Assembly (NCBI GenBank): GCA_001600875.1
Contig: BCLD01000003.1
Coordinates: forward strand, 898,408 to 962,407
Reading direction: 5' to 3'
Source of the DNA: Solicoccozyma terricola
Taxonomy: Eukaryota > Basidiomycota > Tremellomycetes > Filobasidiales > Piskurozymaceae
DNA length: 64,000 nt
Part shown: in pieces, positions 23,879-34,723 of the stretch
Layout: the number at the start of each line of letters is the position of its first letter
Position numbering within the stretch: position 1 is the stretch's first letter
Made by a program: the position numbers and the translations under genes
The notes under the pieces: generated by a model
Told to the model about the DNA's origin: nothing
The model's input: only the letters and a program-made list of their open reading frames with translations
Database searches by the model: none

Positions 23879-26800
23879 ATGGCGATGGCCTCGATGAAGC
23901 GGTCGGTATCGATCGTGACTCCTCCATCGGCGAGTTTCAGCTTGTCGCTACCTCGACCGGCGTTTTTCTCCGTTTTTCTCGTAACGGACAATCAACGCAT
24001 GAATGAGCTGGTGGAAGACCGCTGCGGTCAATCCATGCCATGCTCAGAGAGGCAGACGTCGAGGGTATCCGGGCAGAATACTGGCTTGCGTCCGGTAGGC
24101 AACATCAGCCACAGTTGGTCTTTCTTTCACTTTCGACTGACTGTCTTTATTCTCTCGACCAGCTACCCTGCCGCACAACTGTCCGCTCTCACACCAGATT
24201 GGGTGCTTTTCCTGTTATTTCTGCCCGTCCAAATACTCCTCGTCGCCTGTATGGCTCAGCGGCTCACGCTTACGCCTACGATGCGGCTCACGAGCAAGGT
24301 CCCCAGACTGAGCCAGAGTATTCGGCCTCTCACTCGCATGGACAAGCGTGGCAGACTCAAGGAGCCAATCTGAAATCCGAAGAGAACGTTGAAAACACCA
24401 CTATCTCCCTCAAGTCACCTCGAGGTCGTTCCAACGGCAAGGCAGAAGTCTTGTCCTGGTCCGAAATACAACTCAAACTCCACGAACCGTCTCCTGCTGT
24501 CACCAGCCGCCAACTCTCCGAAATCATCAAATGGCTACGGAAAAATGTATCGTTAGACAACCATCTCAACACTTCGGCCTACGAAGGGCTTCTTGCTCTT
24601 GTCTTACAGAGCTCTTCTCCCCGATTTTTAAACCAAACCCGTGACCTTGTACATCAAGAGTTGAGGACAGTGCGATCAAAGAAGGCGAAGCAACATCAAA
24701 GAACGACTGCGCGGGAAGCAGTATTACTCAGGATGGAAATCATGCTACGACTAGATCAAGCGGACCAAATGGTTGGAAGGTTGTCACATTTTGCAACGGA
24801 TTGCCCTTCCGAACTCCGTTCGACAATGCTGCTACCGACTCTCGAGGCAGTATTGGATCGACTGTTGTCTTCTGGAAAGGTCCACCAGATAGCAGATCTT
24901 GCCGTGGACCTCTTTCCCAAGATACCATTCCTCGGCCACTCATCGCTGCGGCGAGAGCATCAGGGAGTAGTTGACCGGTTGCGGACAGCCGTCCGCAGTC
25001 TTCCGGACGTGCACTCGTGGCTGGATGGCAGAACAGAAGCTCTCGTCAATGCGAAGCCAGAGAAACAGGGTTTGATACGACGCCAGAATCGATGGGCAAG
25101 AATGATAGTGCTTCAGTCTCTGATAGAGACAGCTGATCGGCAGTCGGAAGCTTTGGCTGTGTTCGACACCATGCTAAAAGAACACGACGAACTAAACCAG
25201 GATCTCATCTCAAGTCTTTACACCTGGCTCGGCAAGTGCAATCGTACGAATGACGCCCTATCCGTATATCGTGAATTGAGACGATCAGGTCAGCTACGGT
25301 CACTCGCTCTACGTAGAGCTTTCCATCTAATGACTCGAGCTGGTCGAGAGGCCGAATCGGATGAGCTAGCCGAGGAGATGCAAGGACGAGGAATGCAACT
25401 GAGTTCCAACGACGATCTGTCGCTGCTACATGCTCGGGCGAGAACAGGCGACATCTTCGCAACCGAGAAGTTGGCTGCGGACCTGTTTCCAGGTCTTGTA
25501 CCACTTACGGGTGTTTCAACTGATCGAATTGCGCCAGTCCTTGACATTGAATCACTCGCAACCAATCGCAAGGCTCTTAGTGTGCTCCTGGGTGCTCATG
25601 TCGCGCAAGGAAGTCTGGAAGGATCTTTGCGGTATCTACAAGCGATTATGGCTTCGGACACACCACCCACTCTCATCGAATACAATATGATCCTCAAGCT
25701 TTTCGCTCAGCGAGGCGATTTTGACTCTGCACAAGAGGTCATGCAGCAAATGCAAGGAGCCGGTCTGCAACCTGATCTCATCTCCTATTCCACGCTCATT
25801 GCCCTCCATGCGTATCGGCGGGATGCCGATAGTGCTCTCAGAGTTTTTGAAACAATGAGAGCCACTGGCATTCAACCTGATGCAATCGCTCTTTCCTCGC
25901 TGATCAACGCATACGTCGAAGCTGGCACTTGGCAAGCTGCAGCCGAGATCTGGCGCAGCCTTGACGGTGCAATGAGAAAATCTCCAACCGTAGTAAATGC
26001 GATGCTGAAAGGCTTAGTACTTCTCTCAGCACCATTTGTGGATGTCCTACAGGTCTTTCGCGATGCCTACGATGACTCGAACTCCGCGGATGGGTACGCG
26101 TGGTCACTCGTCATTCAGTCTGCGTGTGATGCTGGCCGACTCGATGTCGCTCTCGACCTCTACGAAGAGTTGGCAGCGACAGCGGCCCGTGATGATTCGC
26201 CAGTCCAGCTCTCACCTCACGTGTTTACGATCCTGATCGTTGGCTATCTTCGCAAGAACGATGCCTCAAGCGCTCGCGCCGTGCTCCAGGAGATGAAGGA
26301 CCGCGGCGTGGCTCCGACATCCGTCACGCAAGGCATTATTATCAAGGCTATAGCGGATGGCAAATGGTCGAGTGATGGTCTCAGCGAGGAAGCATACGTT
26401 AACAAGGTGTTTAGTGAAGGGAATTGGGTGGACCAATCGACCAAGTCTAGAGGTGAGGCTGTAGAGAATATTCTCGCCCCTTTGATCTCGTCGTACGGCA
26501 AGCGAATGGATACAGCGGCTGCTGAGGAGTCCTTCAAGCGCATCGTGGCTGAAGGTGTTCAGCCTACCCTCCTCATGTACACCACGCTCCTCGATGCCTT
26601 TCGTCGTGCTGGAGATCTGGAAGGACTCGATAGGATCTGGACAGCACTGGTCCGTCACACCATTCGGAGTGCACATTCAGTGGATGGACCGGATGGACCG
26701 GCGATTGTTGCCAGTCAACGAAACATGCTTTGCATACCTCTTTCGATCTACATTGACGGCTTGACAGCGGCGTGTCGTCATGCTGACGTGGCGCGGACGT

Positions 26801-27570
26801 GGCGTGGTGTAGCGAAGCTCGGTTTCGCTTTCGACGCCCACAACTGGAATCACCTCGTGATTGCGCTTTTGCGAGCTGGAGAAGTGGAACGGGCGTTTCA
26901 GATCACGGAGGAGCTGCTCATACCCCGTCATGAAGAGGTTCTGCAGCGACGAGTGGCATCCGAGCGCCCAATATCAGGAAGGTCTCCAATCGAGACGCAG
27001 ACCGCTCTTGACGACTCGCCTCTCGAGGGACAATTTCAAATGGATCCCGCGCAGAGACCGCCAAACCGTCGACACCAATACAGGCGTGGTGGACGAGACG
27101 AGCTTGCACTGGAGCTTCTTGATGGAGAACGGCCGGGTGGCGGTGACACTGAGCACGACGGCCAAAGTATCATGGAGAAGCTCGACCTCTTCGACCGTTG
27201 GCGTCCTTCTGATATCATGTGGAGACCAGCATATCTCACCGTCGCGGTGATGGAGCGAGCGTATGCCAAGCTTCAGCAAGGTCGAGCGGTGCTTGCTTTG
27301 AGCTCCAGCGATGAGGAGGATCTGGAAGATTTCGACATTCCGACTGCGCAACTGCAAGCCGATACCGACGCGGATCATCAGGAGGCTGTCGGGGTTAGAG
27401 ATGACAATGCAAATGGTCCGCAGTTGGTCTCGGCTTCTCACGCAAAGTCATCCCCCCCGTTGCTGTTGGCTCGCCTCAACTCAAAGTACACAAAGACTGT
27501 AGGATTGATCATGCTCCACCGGAGGAAGCGGAGGGACCAGTACGCTCGTAGGGGGAGCCGACGGGATTGA
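23879..27570 (+). CDS. Pentatricopeptide repeat (PPR) protein, probably mitochondrial
   Basis: About 1,207 residues. P-type PPR repeats are clear around TLIEYNMILKLFAQRGDFD, ISYSTLIALHAYRRDADSAL, VFTILIVGYLRKNDASSARA and LMYTTLLDAFRRAGDLEGL, with GLQPD, GIQPD and GVQPT turns. Such proteins bind organelle RNA and act in mitochondrial RNA processing or translation. The N-terminus (MAMASMKRSVSIVTPPSASF, rich in Ser and Arg, few acids) fits a presequence. I place one 68-nt intron at 24095-24162; the remaining exon is a single 3.4-kb frame. The C-terminus is basic (HRRKRRDQYARRGSRRD). Start 23879 is inferred: the frame is also open from the downstream ATG at 24040. Confidence 0.8.
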
Positions 27571-27795
27571 GCTATGGGAGCTTGTGGTAATTTGTAATGA
27601 CTTTTGACTTGTTTATGAAACATGACGACGTTTGATATGGTTCCAGGGGATGCAAAATATGAATTTCCAAGGCCAAAATGATCATCTACTTGGACTTGAA
27701 AATGTTGATGACTACCCGACAAATCACCACAACTTATATCAAAGCCCAGCGCTTCGCCGCCTCCGCGGCATGATATGACGATGAAACCCTTGCCC

Positions 27796-29041
27796 TCAAA
27801 CAAGCGCCTTTTCGAAAAATGCGTTCAAAATGTGATAAGCCTCTTGGAAATCCTTCCTTCCCTTCTCAGTTCCGAGCTACCCTCAACCCCAATCACCGTC
27901 AGCCTTCTTGTTCTTGTTGAAGCCCCATTGTTAAAACTGAACCAGGACTTACATCACCACGAGCACCTGCCCATCCATGTATACTCTCTGAGAATGTTTT
28001 GTACACGTTTTTTTCTGCAAATTGCTTAGCACGAAGAGTTGATTCGAGAGCCGACATCTGTAATTTTGTCGTGGTGCGAGTGATTGCGGAAGGGCATAAA
28101 CGAAGTCAGATGAAGGATGTTTCATGCTCTCGAGAGGAAAGAAGAACGTACGATCGTAGCATCTTCTCCTTGGGAAGGTAATAAACAAACAGGGACCTGA
28201 ACATAATCGGCGTCTGTGGGTTGCATCATACTGCAACACCGAACGACGGACCCGAACCCATACTCGATCAGCGTCCTTTTTTTTACCTCTTACGTCGCGC
28301 ATTTTTGGAAAACAAGATACGCACGAAGGATGTACCAAACCAATGGCATCCAATCCAACACCCTGACTGGCAGCCAAAACGCAAGCCTTTCCTCCCCAAC
28401 AGAAACCAACACCTCCAATCTTCTTAACACCCGATGATTTCAAAATGCCGATTAGAGTGGAAATGGAGGAAACTGCTGCGTGTGGAGAAGCTGGACCTGA
28501 GAAGAATGCTTGTTTTTGAGCTGCACTGTTGTGGGAGTGAAGAAGGAGGTAGTCGGTATTTGCGATCTAGTGAGATTTGGACTGATGCCAGACTCACGCA
28601 TCTTCATCAGTCCTCCCGAATAAACTCCCATCAATCTCGGCTCCATTGAAAAAGTCCGGCATGATGACTTTTCTACCTTTGAAGGCCAACATATCCGCAC
28701 CTTGTAGAGCTTGAGGTGAGAATTTGAAGATGTCGAAAGCAAAGATGATCGCTGTTTCAGCCGAGTCAGGACCTGTGATGTAGGTCTTGAGACCTCCGAC
28801 ATCCTGTAAGGGTGGGTGGGTGGGGTGAATATCTCACGGCGACGAGTCTGGAGGATGGATGACGGAACGAGGGTAAAGCGTACTGAGAAGGAACCCTTTG
28901 GAGTATAGACGGCCTGTACAGGCGGCAGAGAGCAGCAATCTATGGTACCGGAGAAGAGGGAGTGAGCAGGTGGTGGTGGTGGTGGTGGTAATATGGTCGT
29001 AACGTGAGCTTGCCTTTGTTGTTGTTGACGATGGAGGTCAT
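27796..29041 (-). CDS. Dienelactone hydrolase family protein
   Basis: Alpha/beta hydrolase of the dienelactone hydrolase family (yeast Aim2 relatives). Start MTSIVNNNK, then DCCSLPPVQAVYTPKGSF, KTYITGPDSAETAIIFAFDIF and GADMLAFKGRKVIMPDFFNG. The nucleophile motif is GGVGFCWGGKA (Cys). The acid lies in the PVCLLPSQGEDAT region and the His in SIHGWAGARGD. The last exon reads DFQEAYHILNAFFEKALV. About eight short introns break the gene; exons were joined by family order. A Cys nucleophile argues for a real hydrolase of this family; substrate unknown. Convergent with the PPR gene. Confidence 0.82.
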
Positions 29042-29872
29042 GATGCGATGAGCGAGTGGTTGAAGAGGACGAAGAGGATGGAGTGGTCGCGTTAACAACA
29101 TGAGCTGCTCGCAACATGAGCTGCTCGACACTGACTTGCTATTCCTCATCGGCCGATGACGATGCCGGATGGGTATGCTGGGCCGGCCACGGACATGCCG
29201 GACATGCGGTCATCCATGTCCGCCGTGACTCACCATCCGGAAACCGCGGATCCACTCAAATAGTTGCTCCACCAACAATTACCTCGAGAGCTGGACTTTA
29301 GGTAGCACCTGCGGACTAGACCCTCCCTCGCTTGGTTCAGATAGCGCATACCTGCTATCCCCACTTGGTCCATCTCAGAGCCCTGCAAGGTCCGTAGCTG
29401 GTCCCTCCAGCACGTAACATCGGGTGAACGCCTACACGGTCTAGTCCTACGTATCCGCGGACGGGCTCGGATGAACAAGTGTCTCTTGCTTAGATCGCCC
29501 AACTCCAAATCGACATAGCTCTTGGAACGCGGATAGAAGGACGGGAATAGAGAAGGAGTTGGAGCATATCTGACTGGGGCTTGGTGTAGAGAGGTAGACG
29601 ATGGCTCAGTCGTCTTGGTTTCAGGGACCTGAATCTGTAGATGACTGGATGCAAAGTGAGTTACTTGAACCGATCTAATTGCGGGCCGTCATGGGGTTGG
29701 AGAGCAAGCGTGATTGGAGATCTTGGTGGATTAGATGCATCCATTCGGATCCACGCCAGTTCATGAGATCCCTCTGGTTTGATGAGCCGCGACACAGGTG
29801 GTAGAGATGATCGAGACCTCTTCAAAGGCGTAGTTATATCGAGCTAATGTTATCTTTCTTCTTCATCTGTCG
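29042..29872. promoter_or_regulatory. Divergent intergenic region, hydrolase / carrier
   Basis: 831 bp. It begins with a perfect tandem 16-mer (29096-29127). The rest (29230-29830) has no introns-plus-exons pattern I can read, although a short frame from the ATG near 29600 (MAQSSWFQGPESVDDWMQ) ends in a good donor GTGAGT. No transposon ends, tRNA or conserved protein is seen. I treat it as a promoter plus unexplained sequence. Confidence 0.45.
29096..29127. repeat. Perfect tandem 16-bp repeat x2
   Basis: CAACATGAGCTGCTCG occurs twice back to back (29096-29111 and 29112-29127), 55 to 86 bp upstream of the hydrolase start codon on the other strand. Confidence 0.95.
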
Positions 29873-31842
29873 ATGTCTTCTTATAGGACACAAAACTGTG
29901 CGTATTATACCATTCTCTTGCCTTCATCCCATCTCTCAATGAATTTTCAGAAACTAACTTACATGGTATCACCCCCAAATCTCCTGACTTTTCAGGTGGT
30001 AGCAGCAACAACGGCATCTCTAATATCCACATTCGCTGGGTTTCCCGTAAGCTGCATTCTCTTTCTCTTTTTCTCTTTCTGACTGGCTAACCCACTCATC
30101 GGTTTGCCTCACTGATATGGACAGCTGGACTCACTGAAATCAAGACTCCAATCCACACGAGAAAGTATTGGAATACCGCGACTAGCTGCAGAGGTGATCA
30201 AAGAGGAGGGAATTCGAGGGTGAGTCCGACTTGTCCGACTTGTCCGACTTGTTTTTGGATCACTCCGCTGGCTGACTGTGAAGAACGGACGTATATGCGG
30301 TGACCTAACCAAAACAGACTGTGGAGAGGATCACCACTCCCTCTGGTCTCAATAGCGGTCGTTCGGACAATCTCGTTCACGATTTATACAAACTGCAAAT
30401 ACCTAATTAATGGACCATCAGCATCATCTATCACTGCCCATGCCGCTGCCACTGCTGCCGGACACTCACTAGATTCCCGACCTCGAGGTGACATACCGTT
30501 TACATTCAACATTCTAAAATCAGCGTCCATCTTCGATGTAGGCCTCACATCCGCTCTAGCAGGCGCGGCGTCAGGAGCTGTCGTTTCTGTCGGATCATGT
30601 CCTTTTGAACTTGTCAAAGTACGTAGACAATTAGAGTTTCAGATCGCGAGAGAACGTGGACTTGTTCCATCTCGATCTGGCTCCCCAGGTTCGAGTGGAG
30701 GTGGTGATGGTGTTGTAAAATCGTCGGTGTATTCCGAGCCTGGAATGAGTGAGGAAGTGAGGAAAGGTTTGGCGGAGGAGGAAGCGAGGAGAAAAAGAGG
30801 TGGTGGTGTTGTGGGGAAGGAAGTGGTGGAGTACAAACCGCCGGGAACTTGGGACGCTGTGAAGCAGATTAAGAGGGAAAGAGGCGTGTGGGGGTTATGG
30901 ACCGGATTTAAATTACATGCAGGTGAGTCTGGGAGAGGGAAAATGTTGATTGGGGAAATCTCATACGGGAATCCTCACTGATCTGTCTCCCCCCCCCCCC
31001 CCAAACCACACAGTCAGGGACACACTAGGAACGTCACTCTATTTTATGGAATATGACATCTTCAGGTATCTTCTTGGACGCACACAGGCTTCTTTCCCTA
31101 TCGAAGGACAATCCACAGGCTCACCTACTCCAAGTAGAGGAGGATTCGGCTCAGAGGTTCAAGGTCCTTTGCCGGATTGGGCAAAGAATTGGCTTCCAAT
31201 GGAGACGGTGCCTTTCCTGTGTGGCAGTCTGGCGGGAGTTACTAGTTGGGCGGCGATTTATCCTTTGGATGTGAGTTCTGTCAGGGAGGAGTGATTTCAC
31301 AAGGGAGACTGACCAGTTGCATTGGGATACATGTAGGCGATCAAGGTATGTTATCCTCGAGCCGCAGGTCTGGTATTACAAGGCAAAAAGTCCGGAGGTA
31401 AATGCGTTCGTTAATGAATATTTCACCCCCAACACCTCTTTGCAGACGAAAACGCAACAACGTATGCTATCAGGGTTACCCGCTCGTACACCCCTCAGAC
31501 AACTCAGTAGATTGGTGAGAGGGGTTGATCCAAGCAAGCCGAAGCCGCTACTGGCTGGAATGCATCGGCTGTATAGAGGGCGAGTCTGGTCCGATCGCTG
31601 TGAGATCGATCGGGCGCCATGGCATGACTGACTTGTTTGAGTGCTGTCACAGATTGGGAATTTCGATGATCAGGTCCATGTTGACTCATGGACTCTTGGT
31701 ATGTTTTGATTTGGAGCTCCTGCGGCGCTTTTGAGATATAAATGCTAATGATCATGTGCATCTCTCCCAGTGGACGCTCGTGGATTCAATGTCAAGATGG
31801 ATCGATTCGGAACCATTTCAAACAGCATTAATACCCAAATAG
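29873..31842 (+). CDS. Mitochondrial carrier family (SLC25) protein
   Basis: Inner-membrane solute carrier with the threefold carrier layout. The three signature motifs are FAGFPLDSLKSRLQ, GSCPFELVKVRRQLEF and AIYPLDAIKTKTQQ. Each repeat has its second-helix element: GIRGLWRGSPLPL, GVWGLWTGFKLHA and MHRLYRGLGISMIRS. A long hydrophilic insert (about 60 residues, KSSVYSEPGMSEEVRKGLAEE) follows the second motif, which is unusual. The third motif is built from a 9-nt exon (31337-31345), and a later intron (31580-31652) appears to use a GC donor. The end is FQTALIPK then TAG. The N-terminus is uncertain because the first frame is open through a possible intron. Transported substrate unknown. Confidence 0.85.
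30224..30250 (+). repeat. Three tandem 9-bp repeats in carrier intron
   Basis: GTCCGACTT occurs three times in a row, starting 4 nt after the 5' splice site of the intron following GIRG. Confidence 0.95.
30989..31002 (+). repeat. C14 run in carrier intron
   Basis: 14 C on the sense strand, about 11 nt before the acceptor AG that opens the exon coding VRDTLGTSLYF. Confidence 0.9.
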
Positions 31843-32271
31843 ACGGTCTAAGCTGGGGCCAAACATGAGAGAGTCTCTACCGTAAACTCAATGCGTATAA
31901 TCACAAACAACGACAAGGAGCGGGTTTTCCCCATCACGAAGCAGGAACAACAACATTTCGAGGGAGTGGGGGATAATATGATCATCCGAGGGATTTTCTT
32001 GTAACAGAATGGCACCTGCTCGCAAGCTAGCGATGCCTCCAAACATATGCATCTCATCAGTCATAGTGACAAGTCTCCGAGTCTTGTTGGTCGATGGAAG
32101 AGCGGAATTGTGCTGGATGGACGAAGTGGCGAAGACGGGGACAAGACGTGATTTGTCAGCAAATTCAAGTTGAAAGAGAGTCAACAGCCCCGTTCAACTA
32201 TTTCCATTCGATAGCACATAGCCACCACTACCACCACATCGTCGCATACAGCAGTGGTGGACATCTCAACC
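31843..32271. promoter_or_regulatory. Intergenic region, carrier to YTH1
   Basis: 429 bp between two genes on the same strand. It contains a CACCACTACCACCACATC stretch just before YTH1. No other element or gene is recognised. Confidence 0.5.
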
Positions 32272-33582
32272 ATGGCCACCCTCGACTACACACCCGCATC
32301 CGACTATGTCCAGCCCGACTTCCACCAACTGAATCTCCAAGTCGAGACTTATCTAAAGACGGCCAAACGTATCAAGTTGGATTCAGATGATCAAATATGC
32401 AAGGAGAACTTGTCCTCACAAGGTTGTCCTCGTGGACCGCTACACTGTCCCTTTCGTCATACACAACCATCCCCGTTGAACTTTATCCCTCCTCCACCAC
32501 AACCCAACAATCCCCGCGACAAGGAAAAAGTCAACACGGTCTGCAAACATTATCTCCGTGGACTTTGTATCATGGGAGACAAATGTGAATTCTTGCACGA
32601 GTACAACTTGAGATCGTTTCCTGAATGCTGGTGGTACGGTACATGGGGGTTCTGTACAGCGGGTGACGAATGTCTTTATGATCATAGGAAGGTGCGAAAG
32701 AGGGAGTGCCCGGATTACAATAGAGGTTTCTGTCGATTAGGTGAGTGATGCTTGGTAATATGTGAGAGAGAGGATACTGATACGAGTCCAGTTCAGGTCC
32801 GGAATGCCCTAGGAAACATGTGCGGAGAGTTCTGTGTCAACTGTATCTGGCCGGTTTCTGTCCAGATGGTCCGGAATGTAAACGAGGACAGTGAGTGAAA
32901 CTAGAGTCTAAATCGAAACTCCAACCGTGTCGATGCTGATATTCAATCCTTGAACACTACAGCCCGCTATCCACCCTTCCACCACCTGCCGCCTATGAAC
33001 CCCCACCACCTCCTCTTCCCAGAGACATCGGTCCACCGCCTCCCGGGTACGGACGTTACGCAGAATACGATCCGATGAATCCCCAATATTGGCAAATATG
33101 GCAAAAGGGCCCTCAGGTGATAGAAGGATATGTTGCACCGGGTGGCGGAGCGAGACACGGGGAATTTGGAGGGGCCTCGGGTGGAGGACACGGGAGGGGG
33201 GAACCTGGGGATCCGAATAAATTACCGGGAGGAAGAGGGTGGAAGGAAGGGAAGGATTTGGCGGATGTTACTTGTTTCGTGAGTGGGATGGAATGGCTAA
33301 CCGCGCCTCCCAGGGGAAAGAGGGGGGGGCGATTGATTGGGAAAAATCAGATAAACAGTCGCATGCATACTGACCGTTGATTTGATCCTGGTGTGTTTCT
33401 TTTCAGAAATGTATGCGAAAAGGTCATTTTGCAAATATGTGCATGTACGAGGTGAGTCGAGGTCGTTGTGACGCTTGTGCATTTATTCGTGAGCTGACGA
33501 CACGTTTCTCCATTGACTTGTGTAGGCCGTTCCTGGAGATCGAGGGGGCCTGACACGCAGGAAGCAGCGTGATATGGATTAA
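32272..33582 (+). CDS. YTH1: mRNA 3'-end processing factor Yth1/CPSF30
   Basis: Zinc-finger subunit of the cleavage and polyadenylation factor; binds the poly(A) signal. Five CCCH fingers follow in order: [79 protein letters not shown] and [20 protein letters not shown] Pro-rich and Gly-rich linker leads to a CCHC zinc knuckle ([14 protein letters not shown]), which animal CPSF30 has and budding-yeast Yth1 lacks. Four introns; one splits the GPEC finger. ATG 32272 gives the short N-terminus [12 protein letters not shown]. Ends QRDMD. Confidence 0.95.
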
Positions 33583-33879
33583 GTGGTCGCGAGTTGCGCG
33601 ATCATGCGATCCGGCCCGGTCCTCTGGCGACGATCACAGGCATTGATCGAGAGCGGATAGAGGGGCCGAGTATGTAGAGAGTATGCGACGGCATGTCTAT
33701 GAGCGTCTGCTACGAATTGTATAACTAGCTGACTACCATCTATGGGACGCCCGATCTGATCTGATTACGTCATCCAGCAAGAGTTGTTGACTTTTTGCCC
33801 AAGTGCATTTTGTATGGGATATCCCAGATCGAAGGTTCACATTCTGGCCATTTCGAGTGTCGCAGTCCATCCCAACACC

Positions 33880-34625
33880 ATGTTCGCTTCATCCTCAAGA
33901 CTAGCAGCATCAGTATCCACAGGTCCACTCAAGCTCAAAGCAGCGTCTGCTCAGTTACTGCCGCCTTTGCCGTTAGTCGTCTCAAACTCTCCTCTCCACG
34001 ATCGCACCTCCCGCCGGTCCTGACTCCTGTTTGCATCGTAATCCATTTCCAGGCTATATCGGCGTCTTTTGAGATGCCATCGTAAACTTCCAGAGGACAT
34101 GCGGTTCATGGGTGATTCATATGTGAAATCTGGTAAGCATCCCAACGAACAAGTCACACGACATGGGCGAGGGTTTGTCATCGTTCCTCACCTTATCCTC
34201 AACCGTGGCGCCCCCCCCCCCCAATCCCCCTCCCCCTTCAGAATTCCGGCGCACGAAAACAACGGATAACCCCATTCACATCATTGGTTTTCTATCACAA
34301 TGGAAGCTCTACCTAGATGAAGTGGAAGCATCTACAGCGAAAGAAGAAGGCATGGAGCCCGTATGGCGTGGGAGAAAGATGAATGAAGATGTCTTTGAGA
34401 AGTTATCGAATGAGCAAGCTGGGCAGTTGTATGAGCTAATGCATGCAACGAGGAATGTATGGAAGACGTGAGTATTTGGATTCTGGACGTTGGCGCTGCT
34501 GAATGGGGGAATGAATTTGCTGATGATGAACCTCTGTCCTCTCCCTCAGGCCAGACGAACTCGAGGCTCAGGCCATACAACAAGAAATGGAAGATGCAGT
34601 ATCTAGCAAAGACAAGAAGGATTGA
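33880..34625 (+). CDS. SDH7: Succinate dehydrogenase assembly factor 3 (Acn9, LYR protein)
   Basis: Mitochondrial matrix LYR-motif protein that helps mature the iron-sulphur subunit of succinate dehydrogenase. The LYR motif is [13 protein letters not shown], created by joining exon one to exon two. It is followed by [11 protein letters not shown] and [28 protein letters not shown], which are diagnostic of the Acn9 family. The N-terminus [20 protein letters not shown] looks like a presequence. Three introns; one contains a 12-nt C run before its acceptor. About 150 residues. Convergent with HAS1 (98 bp). Confidence 0.92.
34211..34222 (+). repeat. C12 run in SDH7 intron
   Basis: 12 C followed by further C-rich sequence, ending about 19 nt before the acceptor AG of the intron between VKS and EFRR. 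Confidence 0.85.
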
Positions 34626-34723
34626 AAAAAAAGGCATTCGAGACCGGCGAGTTGCAAGCATTCTAATACAGACATGTAATATAGGTTACACCTGTACCGC
34701 TCAATCTATCCATCCGGATCCGT

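Noticed and set aside
23755..24006. Small ORF upstream of the PPR gene as a separate gene
   Set aside because: Overlaps the inferred first exon of the PPR gene in another frame and has no recognisable domain.
29230..29508. Possible transposon or tRNA relic between hydrolase and carrier
   Set aside because: No GGTTCRA-type tRNA box, no terminal repeats and no protein similarity that I can recognise.
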